Positions 1-8,534 of a stretch of 64,000 nt of DNA are shown piece after piece. The notes beneath the pieces were generated by a model. It did not search any database. It was not told where the DNA came from and saw nothing but the letters and a program-made list of their open reading frames with translations. The position numbers and the translations under genes are program-made. Position 1 is the first letter of the stretch. Every line of letters begins with the position of its first letter. Source of the DNA: Firm-04 sp045591925 (GTDB lineage: Bacteria > Bacillota > Clostridia > Oscillospirales > Ruminococcaceae); the NCBI GenBank assembly GCA_045591925.1, contig JAZNTW010000001.1, positions 62,001 to 126,000 on the forward strand, given 5' to 3'.

Positions 1-1
1 G

Positions 2-139
2 GATGTCTGTTATGAAATTGCGGAGGAGCGCGGCTTGGTTGCAGGCACTGCGGAGGTTCCGCTATCGGAAGACGGCTTTCAGCAAATGATCGACTATTTG
101 CAAACAGAATATGACAAAAAAATCATTCAAAACGAATAA
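2..139 (+). CDS. C-terminal end of an unknown protein (partial)
   Basis: The frame is open from the window edge to a TAA at 137-139 and gives about 45 C-terminal residues ending in KKIIQNE. The segment is acidic and probably helical, and carries no motif I recognise. It ends 15 bases before the next start codon, with only a ribosome binding site between, so the two genes are very likely co-transcribed. The function cannot be judged from this fragment. Confidence 0.6.
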   Translation, partial: DVCYEIAEERGLVAGTAEVPLSEDGFQQMIDYLQTEYDKKIIQNE

Positions 140-154
140 CAGGAGGAATTGACT

Positions 155-2497
155 ATGTTTAATGCAGAACAGTACATTGCGGAATATCAGGATCTGGAGC
201 GTGGTGCAACGCGCCTGCGTGCGATCAAAAAAGCCATTCAGGCGGCAGACGAAGCGAGAAGCGACGAATGGCGTTTTCGCTTTCGGGAAATCGCTTTGAG
301 AGAAGCAACATTCCATAGCGATGACGTAGATTCGATGATCATATTCCCCGAAATGGTTGCGATTTACGATCAGAGCGAAGAATTGCAAGAGGATGATGAA
401 AATTTCCATGCGCTGATGTGGAGCTATAAATATATTCTTGAAAATGCACCGAGCTTTCATCATGTATCGCTTGCGCAGATTGAAGCCTTTTTGGCAGATT
501 TCAAAAAGCGGCTGGAGGCAGCCGGGCGCTCTCTGCGCACCTATTACTATTTTCAGGAGAAAATTTCCGAATGTACCGGCAATTTGCTGCCTGCCGAAGA
601 ATATGGAAAATACCGCGAATATCCGATAGATGATCTCAAGGACTGCAATGCCTGCGAAGTCTCGCACGATGTTCGCATGGCTCTGATTCTCGATCAGCCG
701 GATAAAGCAAAGGAATCCGGCGAGAAAATCTTTTCCGGTGAGCTGCACTGCGGCGAGGTGCCGGAAACGACCTATGACGCGAAGATTGCATATGATATCC
801 GGACGCAGGATTTTGGCGATGCGCGAAAGCTGGCAAAGCGGCAGTATCCGATGATTCAGGGTCGCATGGAGATGCTCTGTGAAATCGGTACGCTTCTGCG
901 TCTCTACAGCATCATTGACCGGCAGACCGGCATGACGATTTTCCGGAAAGAGCTGCGTAATTATTTGGAGTGCCGGAACCATTGGGAGCGCCTGCATTTT
1001 TCGATGGGCGCATATCGTCTGTTCGAGCAGATGCAGAGGGAATCCCTTACCGTGATATTGCCGCAGGATTTCCCGCTGTGGAATTCGGAGCATCATTACG
1101 AAACAAAAGCGCTTCGCGATTATTTCTATACGGAAGCAAAAACGCTTGCCGAAAAATTTGATGCGCGCAACGGCAATACAAAGCTGATGGACAAATTGCA
1201 GGAGAAAGCGCCTGTTTATGATGAAGATACGGTGGATTTGATTCACGGTGATACAGAGCAGATTTCGTCTGCGATTGGCGCAGTCTGTGCAACGCTGCCG
1301 GACGAGCTGACGATTGACAGTGTAACAAAAACGCTGGAAGATGACGGCAGATTTGCGGTTGTTCTCTCGACAACGGAGCCGGAGCGGGGGCTGCTCGTAT
1401 TCCAGATTTTAGAAAAAGAGAGCGATGAGCTTTATCAGTTCATGCTTGTCTGTCAGCCGGTGCCGCCGGTGACGGATTTCCGTCCGGCGAGTCCGATTCC
1501 GGATGGTCTGGCAGAGGCAGTCGAGCAATCCGAGGGCGTTGTGCTGTGCCTGATGCCGTTCGAAGAAAAGCAGCCTGATTTGGCGCTGCATTTCCAACTG
1601 AAGCTGCTCAACCTGTTGTTCCCGGATGCGGTTACATATTTGGATTATTCGCGCCAGAAGCTGCTGCCGGCTGGCTGGGTAACACTGGCAGCGCAGAGCG
1701 ATGTGCCGCCGTTGGTGGATTATCTGTATAAATTGGATCTCCACGGCGATCCGGATTCCGATTATCTTTGGATTCAGACGGAGGGCTTGCGCTGCTGCGG
1801 CATTCGTGAAATTGAGATTCTGGATGCAACAAAGCAGAATTATCCGCGCTATTGTGATATGCTTTGCTTTGCCGTTGAGCGAATCCTGCTGCGCGGTGAG
1901 CTGAGTGATGCGAAAGAGCCGTTTTCGGTTGTGCGGAAAACGGATGGTTCATCCGTTGTATGCACATGGGTGCCGTTCTCGGAAGCGAAGGCAGATTATC
2001 CGGAGGATCGTGCCGGTGGTGTGACGGTTCGGATGCAGATGCTTGGCGATGAGCCGGACGCGCTCGATGATTTTGCGGTGCTGTATCTCTACGACGGAGA
2101 AGCAGAGGACGGTTCGCCGCGCCGGAAGCGTCTGGATACCATTACGGAAGAAGAATTTGATTCGTTCTGCTATGGAAGCTATATTGTGACATCCCGTAAA
2201 ATCGCTGCACTTGCAAAGGAACGGTACGGCATTTTTGCGGAAGTGTTCAAAAAGGTACAGGATGCGTATGCCTGCGTTTCCGTTGAGGTGGACGGCGAGG
2301 AGGATACCATCTGGCTCAAGGTGACAGAGGCTGCCGAGGAACAGATTACGGGCTTACTTGCTGATGATTGCATCGCCGGCAAGGAGGGCGACGTCTATCA
2401 GGTATCGCCGGAGCAGCTGGTTGATTTCTCCGTGCGGCTTGACGAAGATCTTTTCATTCATCCGAATACCGCGTATATTGCGCTGGAGATTGACTGA
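155..2497 (+). CDS. Large hypothetical protein, DUF4026/DUF2314-like C-terminus
   Basis: This is a 780-residue soluble protein without a signal peptide or membrane segment. The ATG at 155 is chosen because AGGAGG lies at 141-146; an in-frame TTG at 149 is too close to it. The N-terminal half is helical and rich in Glu, Arg and Tyr, like a TPR-type repeat scaffold. The last third includes a segment starting IWLKVTEAAEEQITG and ending in VDFSVRLDEDLF. This resembles the DUF2314 pattern that ends DUF4026-type proteins found in Ruminococcus; the assignment is by eye. It follows the truncated upstream gene closely and probably shares its transcript. The biochemical role is unknown. Confidence 0.8.
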   Translation: MFNAEQYIAEYQDLERGATRLRAIKKAIQAADEARSDEWRFRFREIALREATFHSDDVDSMIIFPEMVAIYDQSEELQEDDENFHALMWSYKYILENAPSFHHVSLAQIEAFLADFKKRLEAAGRSLRTYYYFQEKISECTGNLLPAEEYGKYREYPIDDLKDCNACEVSHDVRMALILDQPDKAKESGEKIFSGELHCGEVPETTYDAKIAYDIRTQDFGDARKLAKRQYPMIQGRMEMLCEIGTLLRLYSIIDRQTGMTIFRKELRNYLECRNHWERLHFSMGAYRLFEQMQRESLTVILPQDFPLWNSEHHYETKALRDYFYTEAKTLAEKFDARNGNTKLMDKLQEKAPVYDEDTVDLIHGDTEQISSAIGAVCATLPDELTIDSVTKTLEDDGRFAVVLSTTEPERGLLVFQILEKESDELYQFMLVCQPVPPVTDFRPASPIPDGLAEAVEQSEGVVLCLMPFEEKQPDLALHFQLKLLNLLFPDAVTYLDYSRQKLLPAGWVTLAAQSDVPPLVDYLYKLDLHGDPDSDYLWIQTEGLRCCGIREIEILDATKQNYPRYCDMLCFAVERILLRGELSDAKEPFSVVRKTDGSSVVCTWVPFSEAKADYPEDRAGGVTVRMQMLGDEPDALDDFAVLYLYDGEAEDGSPRRKRLDTITEEEFDSFCYGSYIVTSRKIAALAKERYGIFAEVFKKVQDAYACVSVEVDGEEDTIWLKVTEAAEEQITGLLADDCIAGKEGDVYQVSPEQLVDFSVRLDEDLFIHPNTAYIALEID

Positions 2498-2505
2498 ATA
2501 GTTAT

Positions 2506-2680
2506 AAGGCAATACCGCACAAAGACCGCTTACAGCTCAGCACGTCATCTTTGCCGTATCTTTTCCGTCATCTTGCACAATTCTTCCTTGCGAGACATCC
2601 AGTATCGCTGCGTCATCATTGTACAATCTGCCGAAAAATCTACAGCAAATCTGACGCACTGTTCTTTGTGCGGTATCGCC
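2506..2680. repeat. MITE-like intergenic repeat, copy 1
   Basis: The segment is bounded by AAGGCAATACCGCACAAAG on the left and CTTTGTGCGGTATCGCC on the right, which are inverted copies of each other. Related ends occur at 53988, 58075 and 62367. The interior, with TCTTGCACAATTCTTCCTTG and a GTACAATCTG stretch, is a diverged version of the interior of copies 3 and 4. It has no coding potential and lies between two convergent genes. Confidence 0.7.
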
Positions 2681-2690
2681 ATAAAAATGT

Positions 2691-2727
2691 CCCCCTTTTG
2701 TTTGGCACAATGCCTGGCAAAAGGGGG
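2691..2727. terminator. Bidirectional rho-independent terminator
   Basis: CCCCCTTTTG and CAAAAGGGGG form a perfect 10-bp stem. On the minus strand the stem is followed by a T-rich run. It lies between the convergent large plus-strand gene and the minus-strand lipoprotein gene. Confidence 0.75.
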
Positions 2728-2761
2728 ATTGCGTTTTATGGAATTTACAAGCAGTGTAAGG

Positions 2762-3151
2762 TCACTCGATTCTGACCTCGACGCCTGTTACCTCTACATA
2801 GACTGTTTTATCGGTGTCTGCGTCATTTTGCACAGCAACGCCGATTTTGAACCATGTGCCTTTTTTCGCGTCAAATTCGACCGGTGAATCACTTGTGAGC
2901 GGAGTTGCCACATATCCGGCAGTGACATTTTCATCAACAGGACTCAATAAGACCTCGGTATCATCCAGCCCCTCGCCGGAGGATATGGTGATTTGCTTGC
3001 CTGTTGCTGCAATTTCCTCGTCTGAATAGTAAAATGCTTCCGTGCTTTTTGCTGGGATCGTGATTCTGATTTTGTAGGTTTTGCTGTCACCGCAGCCAGC
3101 CAATGCTGCCGCAAATGCCGGTAACAATATCAATGCTGTCCATTTTTTCAT
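2762..3151 (-). CDS. Small secreted lipoprotein of unknown function
   Basis: The protein has 129 residues. The N-terminus (MKKWTALILLPAFAAALAGC) is a type II signal peptide with lipobox LAGC, so the mature protein would start at Cys20 and be lipid-anchored outside the membrane. The mature part is beta-rich and contains ITIPAKSTEAFYYSDEEI and a C-terminal VYVEVTGVEVRIE, suggesting one small beta-sandwich domain. It is transcribed alone from a good promoter at 3193-3221 and ends at the shared terminator 2691-2727. I recognise no family. Confidence 0.8.
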   Translation of the reverse strand: MKKWTALILLPAFAAALAGCGDSKTYKIRITIPAKSTEAFYYSDEEIAATGKQITISSGEGLDDTEVLLSPVDENVTAGYVATPLTSDSPVEFDAKKGTWFKIGVAVQNDADTDKTVYVEVTGVEVRIE

Positions 3152-3192
3152 AGAAACACCACGCTTTCTGATCCGGATTGGCTTTTGAGATC

Positions 3193-3221
3193 ATTATAAT
3201 CGGAAATTGATGAGAAGTCAA
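3193..3221 (-). promoter_or_regulatory. Promoter of the lipoprotein gene
   Basis: On the minus strand, TTGACT and TATAAT are separated by exactly 17 bases, upstream of the lipoprotein start at 3151. Confidence 0.75.
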
Positions 3222-3363
3222 TGGCTTTTCTGCGGCGTGATTTCGGCGTCAAAAGTGAAAGCGTTAAAATATCATCCAAAAGCGGCGGCTTGTTTTGCGG
3301 ATATAAGTGCCAAAATGATGCAGAATGAACGAAAATCAACGGCGGTTATGCCGGAAATTAGAC

Positions 3364-3392
3364 TTGATTTTTGTGGGGATATATGGTATAAT
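3364..3392 (+). promoter_or_regulatory. Promoter of the carboxyltransferase cluster
   Basis: TTGATT, a 17-base spacer ending in TGG, then TATAAT (an extended -10). Transcription would start near 3399, which supports the ATG at 3454 rather than longer in-frame starts for the first gene. Confidence 0.8.
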
Positions 3393-3453
3393 AATACAGT
3401 ATAGATTCCAGTATGGACTGATAACAGAACCACGAAAGGATACGTACGTTTTT

Positions 3454-4794
3454 ATGGATAAGATCGGAACAATAGCAAGAGAACGTCTGAGTGCACTGTT
3501 CGATGGCGGTGTGTTTACCGAACTGGACGCACTGCGGACGGAACAGGATGCACCGGCTGCGGTTGTTTGCGCACACGGCTTTGTCGAGGGACAGGCTGTA
3601 TGTGCATTTGCACAGGCACCGGATGTGAACGATGGCGTTATGGGCAAGAATACTGCCGGCAAAATCAAGCGGCTTTATTCGCTCGCTGCAAAAACCGGCA
3701 CGCCGCTCATCGGAATTTTTGATTCCAACGGCGTTTATGTGGATGGTACGGCGGATTCGCTGACCGCATATGGTAAGCTGATTGCCTGTGCCGCAAAACT
3801 TTCCGGCGTTGTGCCGCAGATTTCTGTGATTGCAGGCGTATGTGCCGGCAGCGCTGCATTGCTCGCTGCTGAGGCGGATTTCGTGCTTGCAACCGAATCC
3901 GCGGAGCTTTATCTGACACCGCCCTTTGGTACGGATGCTGCAAAGCCGGAAACCGCTGCAAAGGCTGGTATCGTTGCCGCTGTCTGCAAGGATGATGCAG
4001 CTGCTGCGGAGCAGGTCAAATCCCTGCTGCGGAAGCTCCCGGCAAACAATCTGGCAGGCGCGCCGATTTCGGAATTTGATGAGCCGGAAACAGGTTGCAC
4101 AAAGGATACGCTGATGAAGGGTATCGCAGACGCTGGCTCGATTCTGCCGCTTTATACGGCATATGGCAGCTCTGTGGAGACTGCACTTGCAACCGTTCGC
4201 GGTCAGGCAGTCGGTATCATTTCTACCTGTGGCTCGGCAGATGCGCTGACCGCAGATGATTCTGCAAAAATGGCACGCTTTGTCCGCACCTGTGACGCAT
4301 TTTCGATTCCGGTGCTGACTGTGCTGGATACGATTGGCTTTGCTGCCGATAACGATGCAGCAAGAAACGGCTCGCTTCGTGCGATGACACAGCTCTGCGG
4401 CGCGTATGCAGAAGCAACGACGATCAAGATTGCATTGATCGTTGGTGAGGCTTGCGGCGCAGCATTCTCTGCAATCGCAGGCAGAGGCGCAGGCAGCGAT
4501 TATGTTGTTGCATGGAATGATGCAGCAATCGCACCGATGCGTCCGGAAGCCGCTGTGGAATTCCTCTGGCATGATAAGCTCAAGGGCGCTACCGATGTGA
4601 ACGCAAAGCGCAAGGAGCTTGCAAACGAATACAAGCGTACATTGGCTTCTGCCGAAAAGGCTGCGCAGATCGGTGTCATTGATGCCGTGATCTCTGACAA
4701 TGAAACCCGTCAGGCAGTTGTCGAGGCACTGGAACTGCTTGAGGGCAAGCGTGTATCCAATCTGCCGAAAAAACATAGCAATATCCCGTTCTGA
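3454..4794 (+). CDS. Carboxyl transferase subunit (methylmalonyl-CoA carboxyltransferase 12S-like)
   Basis: The protein has 446 residues of the acyl-CoA carboxyltransferase fold. It starts with the family's RERLSALFDGGVFTELD segment and has two crotonase-like halves with oxyanion-type glycine patches (GVCAGSAALLA, and near the C-terminus GEACGAAFSAIAGRGAG). Full-length 12S/MmdA proteins are usually somewhat over 500 residues, so this is a short version. It is followed by a biotin carrier and an OadA-like 5S subunit, the subunit set of a transcarboxylase or biotin-dependent decarboxylase. It probably moves carboxyl groups between biotin and an acyl-CoA. No membrane beta subunit is nearby. The acyl-CoA substrate is uncertain. 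Confidence 0.75.
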   Translation: MDKIGTIARERLSALFDGGVFTELDALRTEQDAPAAVVCAHGFVEGQAVCAFAQAPDVNDGVMGKNTAGKIKRLYSLAAKTGTPLIGIFDSNGVYVDGTADSLTAYGKLIACAAKLSGVVPQISVIAGVCAGSAALLAAEADFVLATESAELYLTPPFGTDAAKPETAAKAGIVAAVCKDDAAAAEQVKSLLRKLPANNLAGAPISEFDEPETGCTKDTLMKGIADAGSILPLYTAYGSSVETALATVRGQAVGIISTCGSADALTADDSAKMARFVRTCDAFSIPVLTVLDTIGFAADNDAARNGSLRAMTQLCGAYAEATTIKIALIVGEACGAAFSAIAGRGAGSDYVVAWNDAAIAPMRPEAAVEFLWHDKLKGATDVNAKRKELANEYKRTLASAEKAAQIGVIDAVISDNETRQAVVEALELLEGKRVSNLPKKHSNIPF

Positions 4795-4909
4795 TCGGTA
4801 AAGCCGGATTGTCAGAGCGCTTCTATTTCATCATTTACAAGGCAAAATCGCAGACAGCCGATCTCGTGGCAGGACGATATTGCCAGAAAAGAATCAGGAG
4901 GATGAACTC

Positions 4910-5305
4910 ATGAGCAAGCAGTTTCGTGTAACCGTAAATAATAAACAGTATGATGTCGTTGTCGAGGAGCTTGGCGCAGGCGCAGCACCTGCAGCAGCAC
5001 CGGCACCGGCGGCAGCACCTGCTCCGGCAGCAGCACCGGCACCGGCAGCGGCTCCGGCACCTGCAGCAGCACCGGCTGCATCCGCAGCAGATGGCACACC
5101 GGTTTCAGCACCGATGCCCGGTACGATTCTGGATGTCAAGTGCAAGGCTGGCGACAGCGTAACCAAGGGTCAGGTTCTCTTCGTGCTGGAAGCAATGAAG
5201 ATGGAGAACGATATCGTTGCGCCGGAAGATGGCACAGTTCTCGCAGTCAATACGACCAAGGGCAGCAGCGTCAATCCCGGCGATGCGCTCGCCGTACTCG
5301 GCTGA
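4910..5305 (+). CDS. Biotin carboxyl carrier protein
   Basis: The protein has 131 residues. The ATG at 4910 follows AGGAGG at 4897-4902; the N-terminus is FRVTVNNKQYDVVVEE, as in BCCP proteins. Residues about 22-60 are a flexible Ala-Pro linker made of repeated APAAAP units. A biotinyl domain follows with the EAMKMEN motif, Lys97 being the predicted biotinylation site. It shuttles carboxyl groups between the flanking carboxyl transferase (3454) and OadA-like (5324) subunits, with which it forms an operon. The repetitive linker codons make the region prone to length variation. Confidence 0.9.
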   Translation: MSKQFRVTVNNKQYDVVVEELGAGAAPAAAPAPAAAPAPAAAPAPAAAPAPAAAPAASAADGTPVSAPMPGTILDVKCKAGDSVTKGQVLFVLEAMKMENDIVAPEDGTVLAVNTTKGSSVNPGDALAVLG

Positions 5306-5323
5306 TAGAAAGTGTGATCGAAT

Positions 5324-6721
5324 ATGGCGAAAATTGGAATTACAGAAACCGTACTGCGTGACGCGCATCAATCTCTGATCGCAACACGTATGACCACGGA
5401 TGAAATGCTCCCGATTCTGCCGGAGCTGGATAAAATCGGCTTCCGTTCCATCGAGTGCTGGGGCGGTGCGACATTCGATTCCTGCCTGCGCTTCCTCAAT
5501 GAGGACCCGTGGGAGAGACTGCGCATTCTGAAAAAGAATATGCCGAATACACCGCTGCAAATGCTGTTCCGTGGACAGAATATGCTCGGCTATCGTCACT
5601 ATGCGGATGATGTCGTTGAATATTTTGTGCAGAAATCCATTGCAAATGGTATTGATGTGATCCGTATTTTTGACGCGCTGAATGATATCCGCAACCTCGA
5701 AACCGCAATCAAGGCGGCAAAGAAAGAGGGTGCGCATACTCAGGTTGCAATGAGCTTCACAACGGGTGACATTTTCACCGATGAATACTATGTTGACTAC
5801 GCAAAGCGCATCGAAAGCGCAGGCGCAGATTCGATTTGTATTAAGGATATGGCAGCGCTTCTGACACCGTATCGTGCAGAATCGCTCGTCAAGGCACTGA
5901 AGAAGGTCACAAAGCTGCCGATTCAGCTGCATACGCACTATACCTCCGGTCTGGCTTCGATGTGCCTGATGAAAGCGGCAGAGGCTGGCGTTGATGTCAT
6001 CGACACCGCGATGAGCCCGCTTGCACTCGGCACCTCCCATGCTCCGACTGAGTCCATGGTCGCTGCACTTGCCGGTACGGAGTACGATACCGGTCTTGAC
6101 CTCGTCAAGCTGAGCGAGCTGCGTCCGTTCTTCATGGAATTGCGCGAAAAGTATATCAAGTCCGGTCTGCTGGATCCGAAGATGCTTGCAACCGATGCAA
6201 AGACGCTGATTTATCAGGTTCCGGGCGGTATGCTCTCGAATCTGCTGTCTCAGCTCAAGCAGGCAGGCAAGGAAGATCAGCTCACGGCGGTTCTGGAAGA
6301 AGTTCCGCGCGTTCGTAAGGACGCAGGCTTCCCGCCGCTTGTTACTCCGACCTCGCAGATTGTCGGTACACAGGCTGTCTTTAATATCATCGGCGGTGAG
6401 CGCTATAAGATGGTAACCAAAGAATTCAGAGCGATGGTACGCGGTGAGTACGGTAAAACGCCGCTTCCGATTGATCCGGAGTTCCAGAAGAAGATTCTCA
6501 AGGACGCAGAGCCGATTACCTGCCGTCCGGCAGATATGCTTGAGCCGGAGCTGGATAAGCTCCGTGAGGAATGCGCGGAGTGGATTACGCAGGAGGAAGA
6601 TGTTCTTTCTTATGCGCAGTTCGGTCAGGTCGCAGTGAAGTTCTTTGAAAAGCGCCGCGACCAGATGTTTGGTCTGGATGGCGTTCACGGAAACGCTGAA
6701 AAGCAGATTCACCCCGTATAA
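5324..6721 (+). CDS. oadA: Oxaloacetate decarboxylase alpha / transcarboxylase 5S-like subunit
   Basis: The protein has 465 residues. It begins with the HMGL-like TIM barrel carrying LRDAHQSLIATRM, LFRGQN, CIKDMA and HTHYTSG, which supply the metal ligands and the carbamylated-lysine region of pyruvate carboxylase and OadA carboxyltransferase domains. The conserved PYC/OADA domain follows (PGGMLSNL at about residue 304). It lacks the C-terminal biotinyl domain of longer OadA proteins, consistent with the separate carrier encoded 18 bases upstream. It probably transfers carboxyl groups between carboxybiotin and pyruvate/oxaloacetate. An inverted repeat at 6746-6773 ends the operon. Confidence 0.88.
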   Translation: MAKIGITETVLRDAHQSLIATRMTTDEMLPILPELDKIGFRSIECWGGATFDSCLRFLNEDPWERLRILKKNMPNTPLQMLFRGQNMLGYRHYADDVVEYFVQKSIANGIDVIRIFDALNDIRNLETAIKAAKKEGAHTQVAMSFTTGDIFTDEYYVDYAKRIESAGADSICIKDMAALLTPYRAESLVKALKKVTKLPIQLHTHYTSGLASMCLMKAAEAGVDVIDTAMSPLALGTSHAPTESMVAALAGTEYDTGLDLVKLSELRPFFMELREKYIKSGLLDPKMLATDAKTLIYQVPGGMLSNLLSQLKQAGKEDQLTAVLEEVPRVRKDAGFPPLVTPTSQIVGTQAVFNIIGGERYKMVTKEFRAMVRGEYGKTPLPIDPEFQKKILKDAEPITCRPADMLEPELDKLREECAEWITQEEDVLSYAQFGQVAVKFFEKRRDQMFGLDGVHGNAEKQIHPV

Positions 6722-6745
6722 ATTCCTGCAATGAAAATGCTCCGA

Positions 6746-6773
6746 ATGACCGCTGACTGAGTGCGGCGGTCAT
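6746..6773 (+). terminator. Terminator after oadA-like gene
   Basis: ATGACCGC and GCGGTCAT form an 8-bp stem, followed by a short T-rich stretch after TTCCCCA. It separates oadA from the metA gene. Confidence 0.6.
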
Positions 6774-6811
6774 TTCCCCATTTTATTGCGGGGGGAAAGG
6801 AGACATTTTAC

Positions 6812-7759
6812 TTGCCGATTTGTATTTCACCGGAGCTGCCTGCGTATCAGGCGCTTCTCAATGAGCATATCTTTGTTATGGGCAGCGACCGCGCAGCGCA
6901 TCAGGATATCAGACCGCTGCGGATTCTGGTGCTGAATATTATGCCCAAAAAGCTCGAAACGGAATTGCAGCTTCTGCGTTTGCTCAGTAATACGCCGCTT
7001 CAGGTCGATGTATCGCTGCTGCGCATGGAGTCGCACGTTTCAAAGAATACTTCGCAGAGTCACTTGGACGCGTTTTATACGACGCTGAATGAGATTCGTG
7101 GAAAATTTTATGACGGTATGATTATCACCGGCGCGCCGGTTGAGCAGATGCCGTTTGAGACAGTTGATTATTGGCAGGAAATCTGCGAGCTGATGGCATG
7201 GTCGAAAACCCATGTGTTCAGCACCATGCACATTTGCTGGGGCGCACAGGCAGGACTGTATTATCACTTCGGCGTGCCGAAATATCAGCTCCCGAAGAAA
7301 ATGTTTGGTATATTTCCGCATCGTGCAGAGGTGAAGAAATCACTGCTCCTACGTGGATTTGACGATGTGTTCGATGTGCCGCATTCGCGTCATACCGAGG
7401 TGCGGAGAGAAGATATCGAAAAGGTCAAGGAGCTTGTGATTCTGACAAGCTCGGAGCTGTCCGGCGTTCATATCGTTGCAAATCGCAATGGCAGACAGTA
7501 TTTCATCACCGGTCATTCTGAATATGACCGCAACACCTTGGCTGCGGAATATTTCCGTGATCGCGAAAAGGGTCTGGATATTGAAATGCCGTTCAATTAT
7601 TTTCCGCATAACGATCCAAGGGAGATGCCGTGGTTTTCGTGGCGTTGCCATGCGAATCTGATGTTTTCAAACTGGCTGAATTATTGTGTGTATCAGCGGA
7701 CGCCATTTGACCTTGCGGAGTTACCGCTTCGCAACTGGAATTGGGAAATGGATGTTTGA
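6812..7759 (+). CDS. metAA: Homoserine O-acetyltransferase (MetA family)
   Basis: The protein has 315 residues. A TTG start at 6812 is chosen: AAAGGAGA lies 8 bases upstream and the resulting MPICISPELPA matches the usual MetA N-terminus. The fold is class I glutamine amidotransferase-like, with nucleophile Cys142 (HICWGAQAG) and His near FITGHSEYD. By alignment with E. coli MetA, residue 111 (in GAPVEQ) is Glu instead of Gly. In published work on Bacillus cereus MetA this residue goes with acetyl-CoA use, so O-acetylhomoserine is the likely product for methionine synthesis. The 90-base upstream gap shows no SAM riboswitch. Confidence 0.93.
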   Translation: MPICISPELPAYQALLNEHIFVMGSDRAAHQDIRPLRILVLNIMPKKLETELQLLRLLSNTPLQVDVSLLRMESHVSKNTSQSHLDAFYTTLNEIRGKFYDGMIITGAPVEQMPFETVDYWQEICELMAWSKTHVFSTMHICWGAQAGLYYHFGVPKYQLPKKMFGIFPHRAEVKKSLLLRGFDDVFDVPHSRHTEVRREDIEKVKELVILTSSELSGVHIVANRNGRQYFITGHSEYDRNTLAAEYFRDREKGLDIEMPFNYFPHNDPREMPWFSWRCHANLMFSNWLNYCVYQRTPFDLAELPLRNWNWEMDV

Positions 7760-7802
7760 CAGCAGATTTGTCATTTTTGTTTTATCATAATAGGAGATTA
7801 AC

Positions 7803-8402
7803 ATGGAACAAAATTATTTTGGACAGCCGAACAACGGCTATGAGGGTGTCAATGTAACATTGCCACCGCAGAAACAACGCAAAACAGGTCTGGCGATTGC
7901 AACACTCGTTCTTGGTATTTTGAGCATTCTCGGTCTTTGCTGCTGCTTGAATATCGTCACGGCGCCGCTTGCAATCATTTTCGGTATTATTGTATTGTGC
8001 AAGCGTTTCGATGGCATTGGTTTGGCAATTACCGGTATTGTATTTTCGGTTTTGAGCCTGCTCGTAGTCGTTGGCGCGATTGTCTCGGTTCGCGAAATCC
8101 TGCCGTATGCAGAGGAAATCGGAACTGATTATCTGCGCATGATTGAGGAACAAGATGAGGTATTCCCTGCATATGAGGAAAACGGTACGCTGCCGGAATA
8201 TCTGGAGAAGTATACCGATTCGCCATATACCGAAATGCTCGAAAAGTACGACATCACATTCTATGATGTGATGGATGCATTCCTTGAGCAATATAAGGCC
8301 GGCGCACTGGAAATCGACGTTGAGGGTATGTCCGAGCTGGAGATGGATGAAGATACAGCGGAAGAGCTGAATGTCGATACAGCCATTCTGCTTCCTGCAT
8401 AA
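7803..8402 (+). CDS. DUF4190-like small membrane protein
   Basis: The protein has 199 residues and a clear AGGAG site before the ATG at 7803. A Gly/Asn/Pro-rich cytoplasmic N-terminus is followed by two transmembrane segments (about 29-63, including a CCC cluster, and 72-96), the layout of DUF4190 proteins. The extracytoplasmic C-terminal half (98-199) is highly acidic and helical. The downstream hairpin at 8426-8457 ends the transcript. Function unknown. Confidence 0.75.
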   Translation: MEQNYFGQPNNGYEGVNVTLPPQKQRKTGLAIATLVLGILSILGLCCCLNIVTAPLAIIFGIIVLCKRFDGIGLAITGIVFSVLSLLVVVGAIVSVREILPYAEEIGTDYLRMIEEQDEVFPAYEENGTLPEYLEKYTDSPYTEMLEKYDITFYDVMDAFLEQYKAGALEIDVEGMSELEMDEDTAEELNVDTAILLPA

Positions 8403-8425
8403 TGCCCGATTACATGATATCAGAG

Positions 8426-8457
8426 AAAAAACGGCGTAGCTTCGGCTATGCCGTTTT
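8426..8457 (+). terminator. Terminator of the DUF4190-like gene
   Basis: AAAAACGGCGTAGC, a UUCG tetraloop, then GCTATGCCGTTTTT: a strong hairpin with a T tail. Confidence 0.9.
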
Positions 8458-8500
8458 TGTCTATTGCGGACAGGGTAAAATGGTTGGATGGATAGAAAAA

Positions 8501-8528
8501 GGCAGCAGATGCTTGAAAATCTGCTGCC
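8501..8528 (-). terminator. Terminator of the dnaG-sigma gene cluster
   Basis: GGCAGCAGAT and ATCTGCTGCC form a perfect stem; on the minus strand it is followed by a T run. It lies 7 bases beyond the stop of the sigma factor gene. Confidence 0.9.
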
Positions 8529-8534
8529 TTATTG

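Noticed and set aside
3358..4776. 472-codon minus-strand open frame opposite the carboxyl transferase gene
   Set aside because: Antisense shadow; composition typical of reversed Ala/Gly-rich coding sequence.
4976..5090. Tandem repeat as a CRISPR or VNTR locus
   Set aside because: The repetition encodes the in-frame Ala-Pro linker of the biotin carrier; unit lengths are codon multiples and there are no spacers.
5105..6712. 535-codon minus-strand open frame opposite the oadA-like gene
   Set aside because: It runs antisense through a conserved enzyme gene and has Cys/Arg/Leu-rich nonsense composition.
6722..6811. SAM riboswitch upstream of metA
   Set aside because: The gap is only 90 bases and is mostly a simple terminator hairpin; no S-box features.
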